Shown: one piece after another, positions 31,206 through 39,242 of the stretch
Position numbering within the stretch: the stretch's first letter is position 1
Layout: every line of letters starts with the position of its first letter
Assembly: GCA_002423025.1 (NCBI GenBank)
Contig: DIUN01000045.1
Location: forward strand, 16,441 to 59,318
DNA length: 42,878 bases
Reading direction: 5' to 3'
Origin: Sphingomonadales bacterium UBA6157
Lineage (GTDB): Bacteria; Pseudomonadota; Alphaproteobacteria; Sphingomonadales; Sphingomonadaceae
The notes under the pieces: generated by a model
Seen by the model: only the letters and a program-made list of their open reading frames with translations
What the model was told of the DNA's origin: nothing
The model's database searches: none
Made by a program: the position numbers and the translations under genes

Positions 31206-34200
31206 ATGCGGGCAATCCGATTGGCAGCGATAGCCGGCGCACTGGCGCTGGCGGCCGCCATCGTGCCGGGCATCGCTCCGGCCTCGGAAGGCGAGAAGCC
31301 GGTGGAGCGGGACTACAGCCGCATCATCGCCCAGCCCGCCCCCAAAAACCAGTCGCAGGCACAGGCCGATGCCAAGAGCACCGGCTGCATCACCTGCCAC
31401 ACGGCCAGCGACGAATGGACCATGCACGCCGCCAAATCCGTGGTGCTCGGCTGCACGGATTGCCATGGCGGAGACACCAGGGTGCTCGCGCCCGCGGGCC
31501 TCGCCAAGACCGATCCGGCCTATGTGAAGCTGCGGAACGACGCCCATGTGCTGCCGCGCTATCCTGAAAGCTGGCACTTTCCCTCCTCCGCCAACCCCAA
31601 GCGCAGCTACACGCTGCTCAACAAGGAAGCGCCGGAATTCGTGCGCTTCGTCAACCCGTCAGACTATCGCGTCGTGCGCGAAAGCTGCGGCGGCTGCCAT
31701 GCCGATACCATCGAGGCAGCCGAGCGCTCGCTGATGGCGACCGGTGCCATGCTGTTCGGCGGCGCAGCCTACAACAACGGCATCGCGCCCTACAAAAACT
31801 ACATTTTCGGCGAGAGCTACACGCGGGACGGCAACCCCAAGCCGCTGCTCTCCATGGACCAGATGAAGGGGCATGAGGCCGATGGCCATGGCGCCACTGC
31901 TGCTCATGCCGGTGGCCACAGCATCCCGAGCGAACCAGCCGCGATCTTCTCGCCCGCCGTTGGCGGCAGCAGCTTCGGCGTGCTCAGCGATGCGGAAAAG
32001 GCCCGCGGCGCGCTGCCGTTCATGGTGCCGCTGCCGGCCTGGCAAGTGCTGCCGCCGGGAGACATTTTCCGCGTCTTCGAGCGTGGTGGCCGCAACATCA
32101 ACCCGATCTTCCCCGAGGTCGGCCTGCCCAACAGCCTCGGCGCCATCCAGCGCCTTGAAGAGCCGGGCCGGCCGGATATCCGCCAGTCCAACCGCGGTCC
32201 GGGCACCGGGCTGCGCATTGCCGTTCCGGTCATCAACATCCACAAGACCCGGCTGAACGATCCCTTCACATGGTTCATGGGCACCAACGACCAGCCAGGC
32301 GACTATCGCACCTCGGGCTGCGCTGCCTGCCATGTCGTCTATGCCAACGACCGTGAGCCGCGCCATTCGACCGTTTATGCAAAGTTCGGCCGGGATGGGA
32401 AAACACAGACAGCCGACCCGACGATCCCCAAGGACGAATCGGGCCACCCCATCCGCCACGAGTTCACCCGCGCCATCCCCAGCGCCCAGTGCATGAACTG
32501 CCACATGCACCAGCCAAACGTGTTCGTGAACAGCTTCTATGGCTACACGATGTGGGACTATGAATCGGACGCGCCAAACATGTGGCCCGGCCCGGACAAC
32601 ACCACGCCGCGCCCCGAGGGCATGAGCGACGCGGACTATGAGCGCATCTACAAGCGCCAGCGCTACCCGACCGCGGCAGAAGTGCGCGCCGCCAACGAGC
32701 GCAACCCGGAGGCCGCCGCCGCTCGCGGCCTTTGGAGCGATGTCGATTTCCTGCGCACCGTCAATGATCGCAACACTGCCAACAAGGACACGCAGTTCGC
32801 CGATTATCACGGCCATGGCTGGAACTTCCGCGCCATCTACAAGCGGGATCGGGATGGCAACCTGCTCGACGCCAAGGGCAACATCGTCGCCAATGACGAT
32901 CCGGAGAAGTTCCGCCGCGCCGGCGAGGGCCAGTTCGTCGAGCCGGCCTCGGTTCCCGGCCCCGGCAACCCCGGCAAGACGGTGCACATGATGTCCATCC
33001 ATGCCGAAGTCGGCATGCAATGCGTGGATTGCCACTTCGCCCAGGATGGCCATGGCAATGGCTTCATCCATGGCGAAGTCGCCAATGCCGTCGAGATCGG
33101 CTGCAAGGATTGCCATGGCACCGCCGATGCCTATCCGTCGCTCCGCAGCAGCAACCTCGCCGCCCGCCCCGGCGGCAAGGACCTGACGCTCATCCGCAAC
33201 CCTGATGGCCGCCGCCGCTTTGAATGGACCGAAGAGAACGGCCAGCGCGTGTTGCTGCAGCGCTCGGTGAGCAACCCCAAGCTTGAGTGGAAGGTGAGCC
33301 TCACCAAGGACAGCGTGACCAAGGGACACCCAAACTTCAACGAGAAGTCCGCCCGCGCCAAGCTCATCAGCAAGGTATCCGCACCCGGTGGCAGCTATGG
33401 CTTTGGCCCCGGCGTCGCCAAGGCAGACCGGGCGCATGATGATGACAACATGGCCTGCTACACGTGCCATCTGAGCTGGACGACGAGCTGTGGCGGCTGC
33501 CACCTGCCGATCGAGGCCAACTGGAAGACCAGCACCCACAAATGGGAAGAGCAGGAGACCCGCAACTACGCCACCTACAACCCGCAAGTGGCGCGTGATG
33601 ACATGTTCCAGCTCGGTCGCCACCAGACCAGCAAGGGCAACATCATCGCCCCGGTCCGCTCCTCCTCGGCGCTGATCCTGACCAGCACGAACATCAACCG
33701 CGAGCGAATCTATGTGCAACAGCCGCCGATCTCGGCGGCCGGCTACTCGTCACAGGCCTTTGCCCCGCACTTCCCGCACACCGTGCGCCGGGAAGAGACC
33801 AAGGGCTGCAGTGACTGCCATGTGAGCGAAAACAACGACAACAACGCCATCATGGCGCAGCTGATGCTTACCGGCACCAACTTCATCAACTTTGTCGGCA
33901 TGCACGCCTGGGTGGGCCTGGATGGCGGCATCGAGGCCGTGCGCGTGACAGAGTTCGGCGAGCCGCAGGCTGTGTTCGGCTCCTATCTGCACAAATATGC
34001 CTACCCTGATTACTGGCGGGCCCATGTCGAAAAGAACGGCCGCCAGCTCGTCAACTGGGTACGCGGCAAGGTGTTCGACAAGAAGCTCTCGGGCGAGACC
34101 GACAGCATCGAGGAAATCCGCAACGTCCATCAGGGCGCAGGCGGCGCGGCCCGGTGCATCCAGCATCGCGGCGAGTATCTCTTTGTTGCCGAAGGCAAGG

Positions 34201-35372
34201 GCGGCTTCCGCGCCTATGACATCGCCAACATCGGCAACAAGGGCGTCTCCGAGCGCATTGTCGCCGCGCCCTTCTCGCCACTGGGCCACAACACCCGTAT
34301 AAAATCAAAGAACGCCACCTGCATGGCATTGGCCACCAACCAGCCGATCGCCGTCGTCCGCAACGACAAGATGATGGCCGAGCAGGCCCAGCGCGCGCGC
34401 GGTGAAACTCCGGCTGACCCGCTTGGAGGCATGAACCAGGAGCAGCCCTTCCACCCGATCTATCGCTACGCCTTCATCACCGACAGCGTCGAGGGCCTGA
34501 TCGTCACGGATGTCGACACGCTCAACGATGGCGAGCCGCGCAACAACTTCTTCAAGCGCGGCGTCTTCAAGCAGGGCGGCACGGCCTGGAATCCCGGCGG
34601 AGCACTCACCGGCGCCAGCCACATCTCGCTCGGTGGTCATTTTGCCTATGTCACGACACCCAAGGCGCTGGTGGTTATCGATCTTGATGATCCGCTTGCT
34701 CCCAAACTGACAGCGACCATCCCGATGGACGATCCACGCGCCACCGCCATCCAGTTCCGCTATCTCTGGGTCACGACGGCGCGCGGGCTGGAAGTGCTCA
34801 ACGTCACCAATCTCGCCAAGCCGGTGCTGGTGCCCGGCGCCGTCATCCCGCTGGCAGACGCCCGCCGCGTCTATCTCGCCCGCACCTATGCCTATGTCGC
34901 CGCCAAGGGCGAGGGGCTGGTCATCGTCGATGTAAAGCGCCCCGAGGCTCCAAAAATCTACCAGCGCTACACCGCCGATGGCGCGCTCAACGATGCCGAG
35001 GATGTCGTGGTCGGCAGCACCAACGCCTCGCTGTTCGCCTATGTCGCAGATGGCCGCAACGGCATGAAGGTCCTGCAGCTGACGTCGCCGGACAGCCAGC
35101 CGAACTTCTATGGCTTCTCGCCGGCGCCCAAGCCCGAGCTGATCGCTTATGCCAAGACAAAGCAGCCGGCGCTGGCGATGTCCAAGGGCCTCGATCGTGA
35201 CCGGGCGGTGGATGAAAGTGGCCACCAGGTCGCCATCGTCGGCCGCCTGGGCTCACGCCCGTTCACGCGCAGCGAGATGGAAAAGCTCTTCATCGGGCCT
35301 GATGGCCGACCCTATGTGGTGAGTGACACCGTCAACATGGCGGATTGGTCACCCCGCGGGACGGTGCGGTAA
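31206..35372 (+). CDS. large decahaem cytochrome c with C-terminal LVIVD-type propeller
   Basis: A 1388-residue exported protein. I prefer the ATG at 31206, six bases after GGTGAG; the ATG at 31200 is possible. A signal peptide (about 1-27, RLAAIAGALALAAAIV) precedes ten CXXCH motifs with first cysteines at residues 61, 83, 161, 372, 429, 606, 633, 751, 762 and 868. Many additional histidines, including HEADGHGATAAHAGGH, could be distal ligands. After about residue 985 come propeller-type repeats ending in LVVIDLDDPLAPK, LEVLNVTNLAKP, LVIVDVKRPEAPK and MKVLQLTSPDS, characteristic of LVIVD repeats. No lipobox or sorting signal is seen. It is the last gene of the four-gene operon, 20 bases after the barrel gene, and may be the outer electron-exchanging component (inference). 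Confidence 0.88.
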   Translation: MRAIRLAAIAGALALAAAIVPGIAPASEGEKPVERDYSRIIAQPAPKNQSQAQADAKSTGCITCHTASDEWTMHAAKSVVLGCTDCHGGDTRVLAPAGLAKTDPAYVKLRNDAHVLPRYPESWHFPSSANPKRSYTLLNKEAPEFVRFVNPSDYRVVRESCGGCHADTIEAAERSLMATGAMLFGGAAYNNGIAPYKNYIFGESYTRDGNPKPLLSMDQMKGHEADGHGATAAHAGGHSIPSEPAAIFSPAVGGSSFGVLSDAEKARGALPFMVPLPAWQVLPPGDIFRVFERGGRNINPIFPEVGLPNSLGAIQRLEEPGRPDIRQSNRGPGTGLRIAVPVINIHKTRLNDPFTWFMGTNDQPGDYRTSGCAACHVVYANDREPRHSTVYAKFGRDGKTQTADPTIPKDESGHPIRHEFTRAIPSAQCMNCHMHQPNVFVNSFYGYTMWDYESDAPNMWPGPDNTTPRPEGMSDADYERIYKRQRYPTAAEVRAANERNPEAAAARGLWSDVDFLRTVNDRNTANKDTQFADYHGHGWNFRAIYKRDRDGNLLDAKGNIVANDDPEKFRRAGEGQFVEPASVPGPGNPGKTVHMMSIHAEVGMQCVDCHFAQDGHGNGFIHGEVANAVEIGCKDCHGTADAYPSLRSSNLAARPGGKDLTLIRNPDGRRRFEWTEENGQRVLLQRSVSNPKLEWKVSLTKDSVTKGHPNFNEKSARAKLISKVSAPGGSYGFGPGVAKADRAHDDDNMACYTCHLSWTTSCGGCHLPIEANWKTSTHKWEEQETRNYATYNPQVARDDMFQLGRHQTSKGNIIAPVRSSSALILTSTNINRERIYVQQPPISAAGYSSQAFAPHFPHTVRREETKGCSDCHVSENNDNNAIMAQLMLTGTNFINFVGMHAWVGLDGGIEAVRVTEFGEPQAVFGSYLHKYAYPDYWRAHVEKNGRQLVNWVRGKVFDKKLSGETDSIEEIRNVHQGAGGAARCIQHRGEYLFVAEGKGGFRAYDIANIGNKGVSERIVAAPFSPLGHNTRIKSKNATCMALATNQPIAVVRNDKMMAEQAQRARGETPADPLGGMNQEQPFHPIYRYAFITDSVEGLIVTDVDTLNDGEPRNNFFKRGVFKQGGTAWNPGGALTGASHISLGGHFAYVTTPKALVVIDLDDPLAPKLTATIPMDDPRATAIQFRYLWVTTARGLEVLNVTNLAKPVLVPGAVIPLADARRVYLARTYAYVAAKGEGLVIVDVKRPEAPKIYQRYTADGALNDAEDVVVGSTNASLFAYVADGRNGMKVLQLTSPDSQPNFYGFSPAPKPELIAYAKTKQPALAMSKGLDRDRAVDESGHQVAIVGRLGSRPFTRSEMEKLFIGPDGRPYVVSDTVNMADWSPRGTVR

Positions 35373-35425
35373 CCGCGACCAAGGCACGCGTTGACGGGCA
35401 GGGCAGGAGAACCGACAGCGGGGGC

Positions 35426-36982
35426 ATGGCCGCACTCATCCCCATCCTCGGTGACCAGCTCAGCCACAGCCTCGCATCCTTGAAGGCGGCGGGCCGGGCG
35501 CACAGTGTGGTGCTGATGATGGAGGTGAGCGCCGAAGCAACAGCTGTGCGCCACCACCAGAAGAAAATCGCGTTCCTGTTCTCCGCGATGCGCCACTTCG
35601 CTGAAGAGCTGCGGGCCGATGGCTGGACAGTCGATTACATCCGGCTCGATGATCCTGAAAATACCCAGGGTTTCGACGGGGAAGTGGCCCGCGCCGTCTC
35701 CCGGCACAAGGCCGGCGAGATCGTCACCGTCGAAGCCGGCGAGTGGCGCGTGCTGGCGGCGCAGCAACGCTGGGCGGAGCTCACCGGGCTGCCTTGCACC
35801 ATCCTCGCCGATGACCGCTTCCTCTCCTCACGCACCGAGTTTTCCGCCTGGGCCGAGGGCCGCAAGCGCTTCGTCATGGAGGATTTCTACCGCCTGATGC
35901 GTCGCCGCACCGGCATCCTGATGGACGGCGCGGAACCGGCTGGCGGGCGCTGGAATTTCGACCTCGAGAACCGCAAGCCACCCGCCAAGGGAATGGCCTA
36001 TCCGGGCATTCCGGCCTTTGCGCCTGACGACATCACCAGCGAGGTACTGGCACTGGTGCCAACACGCTTCGGCAACCACTTCGGCGCGTTGCTGCCCTTC
36101 ACTATGCCGGTTACGCGCGCGCAGGCGCTTGAATCATTACAGGATTTCATCACACATCGCCTGCCGCGCTTCGGTGATTTCCAGGATGCGATGGTAGAAG
36201 GGGAGGACAATCTCTTCCACAGCCAGCTTTCGGCGGCGCTGAATTGCGGCCTGCTGCTCCCACTCGAGGTGTGCGCAGCAGCGGAGGCGGCGTGGCGGGC
36301 GGGGGCCGTGCCGCTCAATGCCGCCGAGGGTTTCATCCGGCAGCTCCTGGGCTGGCGCGAATATGTGCGTGGCATCCACTGGATCGCCGGGCCGGACTAT
36401 ACGCAGCGCAATTTCCTGGAAGCGACGCGCGACCTGCCGGATTTCTACTGGACCGGCGAAACCGATCTGCATTGCCTCCACGAAGCCATCGACGCCACGC
36501 GCCGCAATGCCCATGCCCACCATATTCAACGGCTTATGGTGCTCGGCAATTTCGCCATGCTGATCGGCGTAAATCCCGAGCAGGTGCATGAGTGGTTCCT
36601 GCTGGTCTACACCGATGCCTATGAATGGGTGGAAACGCCCAATGTCATCGGCATGGCACAGTTCGCCGATGGCGGACTTATGGGCTCCAAGCCCTATGCG
36701 GCGGGCGGCGCCTATATCAACCGGATGAGCAACCATTGCCGGCACTGCCGCTATGATGTGAAGGCGCGCACCGGCCCGGATGCCTGCCCGCTCAACAGCC
36801 TGTACTGGGATTTCCTGGCTCGCAATCGTGACAAACTTGGGCGCAATCACCGGCTTTTGCGGATGTATGACGGCTGGGACCGGTTCGACGAGGGAGAGCA
36901 GGCGGCCATCCGCGGGCAGGCCGCGGGCTTTCTGGGGGCGCTTCCGGGCGGTTCACGAGGCTGGGCCAAAAACCAGTCCTGA
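35426..36982 (+). CDS. iron-sulfur (FeS-BCP) photolyase/cryptochrome
   Basis: A 518-residue photolyase of the iron-sulfur bacterial cryptochrome/photolyase group, whose studied members repair (6-4) photoproducts with FAD, a ribityllumazine antenna and a [4Fe-4S] cluster. I use the ATG at 35426 (MAALIPILGDQLS); the frame upstream has no family match. Four cysteines at 350 (LHCLHE), 438, 441 (NHCRHC) and 454 (DACPLN) match the cluster ligands as I remember their numbering in Agrobacterium PhrB. The FAD domain carries LGWREYVRGIHW and ETPNVIGMAQFADGGLM. It begins 53 bases after the decahaem gene in the same direction, with no terminator seen between them. Confidence 0.93.
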   Translation: MAALIPILGDQLSHSLASLKAAGRAHSVVLMMEVSAEATAVRHHQKKIAFLFSAMRHFAEELRADGWTVDYIRLDDPENTQGFDGEVARAVSRHKAGEIVTVEAGEWRVLAAQQRWAELTGLPCTILADDRFLSSRTEFSAWAEGRKRFVMEDFYRLMRRRTGILMDGAEPAGGRWNFDLENRKPPAKGMAYPGIPAFAPDDITSEVLALVPTRFGNHFGALLPFTMPVTRAQALESLQDFITHRLPRFGDFQDAMVEGEDNLFHSQLSAALNCGLLLPLEVCAAAEAAWRAGAVPLNAAEGFIRQLLGWREYVRGIHWIAGPDYTQRNFLEATRDLPDFYWTGETDLHCLHEAIDATRRNAHAHHIQRLMVLGNFAMLIGVNPEQVHEWFLLVYTDAYEWVETPNVIGMAQFADGGLMGSKPYAAGGAYINRMSNHCRHCRYDVKARTGPDACPLNSLYWDFLARNRDKLGRNHRLLRMYDGWDRFDEGEQAAIRGQAAGFLGALPGGSRGWAKNQS

Positions 36983-37014
36983 CACTGGCCACAAACGCGC
37001 TAAACGGAGCGGGA

Positions 37015-38091
37015 ATGGCCGCCATTACCCGCCTCGCGCTCACCGACTTCCGCTCCTATGGCACAGCCATGGTCAGCGCCGGGACGGGCGCCATTGTCAT
37101 CACCGGGGATAATGGCGCCGGCAAGACCAACATTCTGGAAGCGCTTTCGCTGCTCGCGCCGGGCCGTGGGCTGCGCGGCGCCGCGCTGTCGGAAGCGGCG
37201 CGCGCGCAAGGCGCCGGCGGCTGGAGCGTCGCGGCCACCCTGCAGGCGCCAGGCGGTGAGGTCGAGATCGGCACCGGCACTGCCGCCAGCGCGCCGGAAC
37301 GGCGCATCGTGCGCATCAATGGCGCCGCAGCGACGGCCGCGGCGCTGGGAGAATGGCTGGCGCTGCTCTGGTTGACGCCCGCGATGGACCGGCTGTTTGC
37401 CGACACGCCCGCCGCGCGCCGCCGCTTTCTTGATCGGCTGGTGCTGGCGCTGCACCCCGGCCATGCCCGGGAGACAATCCGCTATGATGCCGCGATGCGC
37501 GCCCGCACCCGGCTGCTCACCAGCGAGGCCGCGCCTGATCCGCACTGGCTCGCAGCGCTGGAAACGGCGATGGCCGAGCACGGCAGCGCGGTGTCCGAGG
37601 CGCGCACGCAGACTGTCGCTGCGCTGGCCGAGCAGCTCGCCGGGATGGCGCCGAGCCCGTTTGCCCGGCCGCTGCTGGCGCTCGCCGGCACCGATGCGCC
37701 TGATCTGGCGCTGGCGCTGGCGCGGGGCCGCGCGGCCGACGCTGCTGCCGGCCGCGCCCTCATCGGCCCGCACCGCGCCGATCTGCTGGTGACGCATGCC
37801 GCCAAGGGCGAGCCCGCCGCGCGCGGCTCCACCGGCGAGCAGAAGGCACTGCTCATCTCGCTCATCCTGGCGCATGCCGAGCTGGTGGCATCGCGCAGCG
37901 GCAGCCCGCCGGTGCTGCTTCTTGATGAGATTGCCGCGCATCTCGATGCCGGAAGGCGCGCCGCGCTGTTCGCCCGGCTGGAGGCCATGGGCTCGCAGGT
38001 GTGGATGACAGGCACGGATCCGGCGCTGTTCGAGGCGGTGGGCCATGCCACCCGGCTGCACGTGCAGGCCGGCGCGGTTCTGGCGCTTTGA
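37015..38091 (+). CDS. recF: DNA replication and repair protein RecF
   Basis: A 358-residue SMC-like ATPase that loads RecA at single-strand gaps through RecFOR. It begins with the family motif LALTDFRSYG, then Walker A GDNGAGKTNILEALSLL. The signature region is STGEQKALLISLILAHAEL, and Walker B is VLLLDEIAAHLD. The length is normal. The start at 37015 lies 32 bases after the photolyase stop. The stop codon overlaps a TTG start of the next gene. In many bacteria recF sits beside gyrB; here the ceramidase-like and Tad-like genes lie between. Confidence 0.94.
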   Translation: MAAITRLALTDFRSYGTAMVSAGTGAIVITGDNGAGKTNILEALSLLAPGRGLRGAALSEAARAQGAGGWSVAATLQAPGGEVEIGTGTAASAPERRIVRINGAAATAAALGEWLALLWLTPAMDRLFADTPAARRRFLDRLVLALHPGHARETIRYDAAMRARTRLLTSEAAPDPHWLAALETAMAEHGSAVSEARTQTVAALAEQLAGMAPSPFARPLLALAGTDAPDLALALARGRAADAAAGRALIGPHRADLLVTHAAKGEPAARGSTGEQKALLISLILAHAELVASRSGSPPVLLLDEIAAHLDAGRRAALFARLEAMGSQVWMTGTDPALFEAVGHATRLHVQAGAVLAL

Positions 38092-38858
38092 ACGGCCGCA
38101 GCCATCTGGCGCTTGCGGGTGCTGTCACGCTTTTGTGGTCTGCGCTGGCGCTCACCCTGCTGCGTATCCTCGGGCCGGACTGGAGCTTGTTTGCACCGGC
38201 CACCTGCCTCGGCACGCATTGCTTCTGCGAGGCGCCGCGCGCCGGGAGCTATCTGCTGCAACCCGCAAACAGTCTGTCCAGCCTCGGCTTCATCGGTGTC
38301 GGCAGCTGGATCATGCTGGCTTCCGGGCAGGATCGCGACTCGGCACTCGGTATCCTGCCGACACTGTGGCTCGGTTTCACCGCCATCATCATCGGCATGG
38401 GCAGCCTGATGCTTCACGCCACGCTGACGCTCTGGGGCCAGTTCGCTGATGTGCTGGGAATGTATCTGCTGGGCAGCTTCACACTGGTCTGGGCGCTGCG
38501 GCGTCGCTTCCGCCTCGGCACGGAACCTGCCGTTCTGCTTTATCTGCTGATTGCCGGCAGTCTCGTCACGCTGCTCTGGATTGCCCCGGAAACGCGGCGC
38601 TGGCTGTTTGCAGTGCTGCTGGTTGCAGCCATTCTGGCAGAATGGCTGCTGGCGCGGCTGTTGCGCCCTGGCGCCCGGCCACGGCTGTTCCTGGCAGCGC
38701 TGGGCGCCAATGCACTGGCGTTCGCGCTCTGGGTTCCGGACCAGACAAGGCAGCTGTGCGCCCCCGAATCACTGTTGCAGGGCCATGCGGCCTGGCACCT
38801 GCTTGGCGCCGCCGCGTTGCTGCTGAGCTACCACTATTATGCAAGTGAGCGCCGCTGA
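38088..38858 (+). CDS. ceramidase-like multi-pass membrane protein
   Basis: A 256-residue membrane protein with about seven hydrophobic segments. I use a TTG at 38088, which overlaps the recF stop (TTGA); no ATG is close to the start of homology, and the upstream frame lies inside recF. Residues typical of the alkaline ceramidase/CREST group are visible: CFCEAP near the N-terminus, NSLSSLGFIGVG, the metal-site-like GMGSLMLHATLTLWGQFADV and the C-terminal GHAAWHLLGAAAL. Known members hydrolyse ceramides at the membrane, which would suit a sphingolipid-containing bacterium. Coupling to recF is unexpected and may be accidental. Function by family resemblance only. Confidence 0.72.
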   Translation: MNGRSHLALAGAVTLLWSALALTLLRILGPDWSLFAPATCLGTHCFCEAPRAGSYLLQPANSLSSLGFIGVGSWIMLASGQDRDSALGILPTLWLGFTAIIIGMGSLMLHATLTLWGQFADVLGMYLLGSFTLVWALRRRFRLGTEPAVLLYLLIAGSLVTLLWIAPETRRWLFAVLLVAAILAEWLLARLLRPGARPRLFLAALGANALAFALWVPDQTRQLCAPESLLQGHAAWHLLGAAALLLSYHYYASERR

Positions 38859-39083
38859 CATCTGCGGTGCGCCAGCGCAAGCGCAGGTGTTCGCCATCTG
38901 GCCTGGCCACAGTATCACTGCAAGATCGCCAGACACGAACAGATACGAAATCCCTGAATTCCGGGGAATCCACCTGCATCGAAGGTGCGTGATAGTGCGT
39001 AGCTGCTGAACAGACGCTGCCTGGCCTCTGGCAGGAGGCTGTCACCGCGAGTGCCGCAAAGGCCGGTTCATGAACAAATTACC
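38859..39083. other. intergenic region, no gene seen
   Basis: 225 bases between the ceramidase-like gene and the CtrA-type sites. It holds short GC-rich inverted sequences (such as GCCTC and GAGGC near 39025-39040) but no credible open reading frame or RNA gene. Confidence 0.4.
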
Positions 39084-39098
39084 TTAACAATTATTTAA
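39084..39098 (+). promoter_or_regulatory. CtrA-type box, full match
   Basis: TTAACAATTATTTAA is an exact TTAA-N7-TTAA, the alphaproteobacterial CtrA consensus, and is followed by C. It lies in an AT-rich stretch about 145 bases before the first Tad-like gene. Confidence 0.65.
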
Positions 39099-39153
39099 CC
39101 CTTTTTGAATCGTGCATTGGAATGCAAAGCAGTGTAAAAGCGATTATCGAATG

Positions 39154-39168
39154 TTAACCATGCGTTAC
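39154..39168 (+). promoter_or_regulatory. CtrA-type box, one mismatch
   Basis: TTAACCATGCGTTAC is TTAA-N7-TTAC, one base off the consensus, 70 bases after the full match. A further GTTAAC lies at 39170-39175. Confidence 0.5.
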
Positions 39169-39242
39169 AGTTAACTGCTGAATTTGACATTCAAGAACCG
39201 GAACGATAGTTCCGAAATGGACGGAAAGGGGGGCACCCGATC

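Noticed and set aside
29215..31242. 675-codon minus-strand frame
   Set aside because: It lies opposite the barrel-protein gene and covers its signal peptide and terminal strand. There is no signal or domain in its own translation.
31659..33719. 686-codon minus-strand frame
   Set aside because: It lies opposite the decahaem gene, which has ten haem motifs. The frame is a side effect of high GC content.
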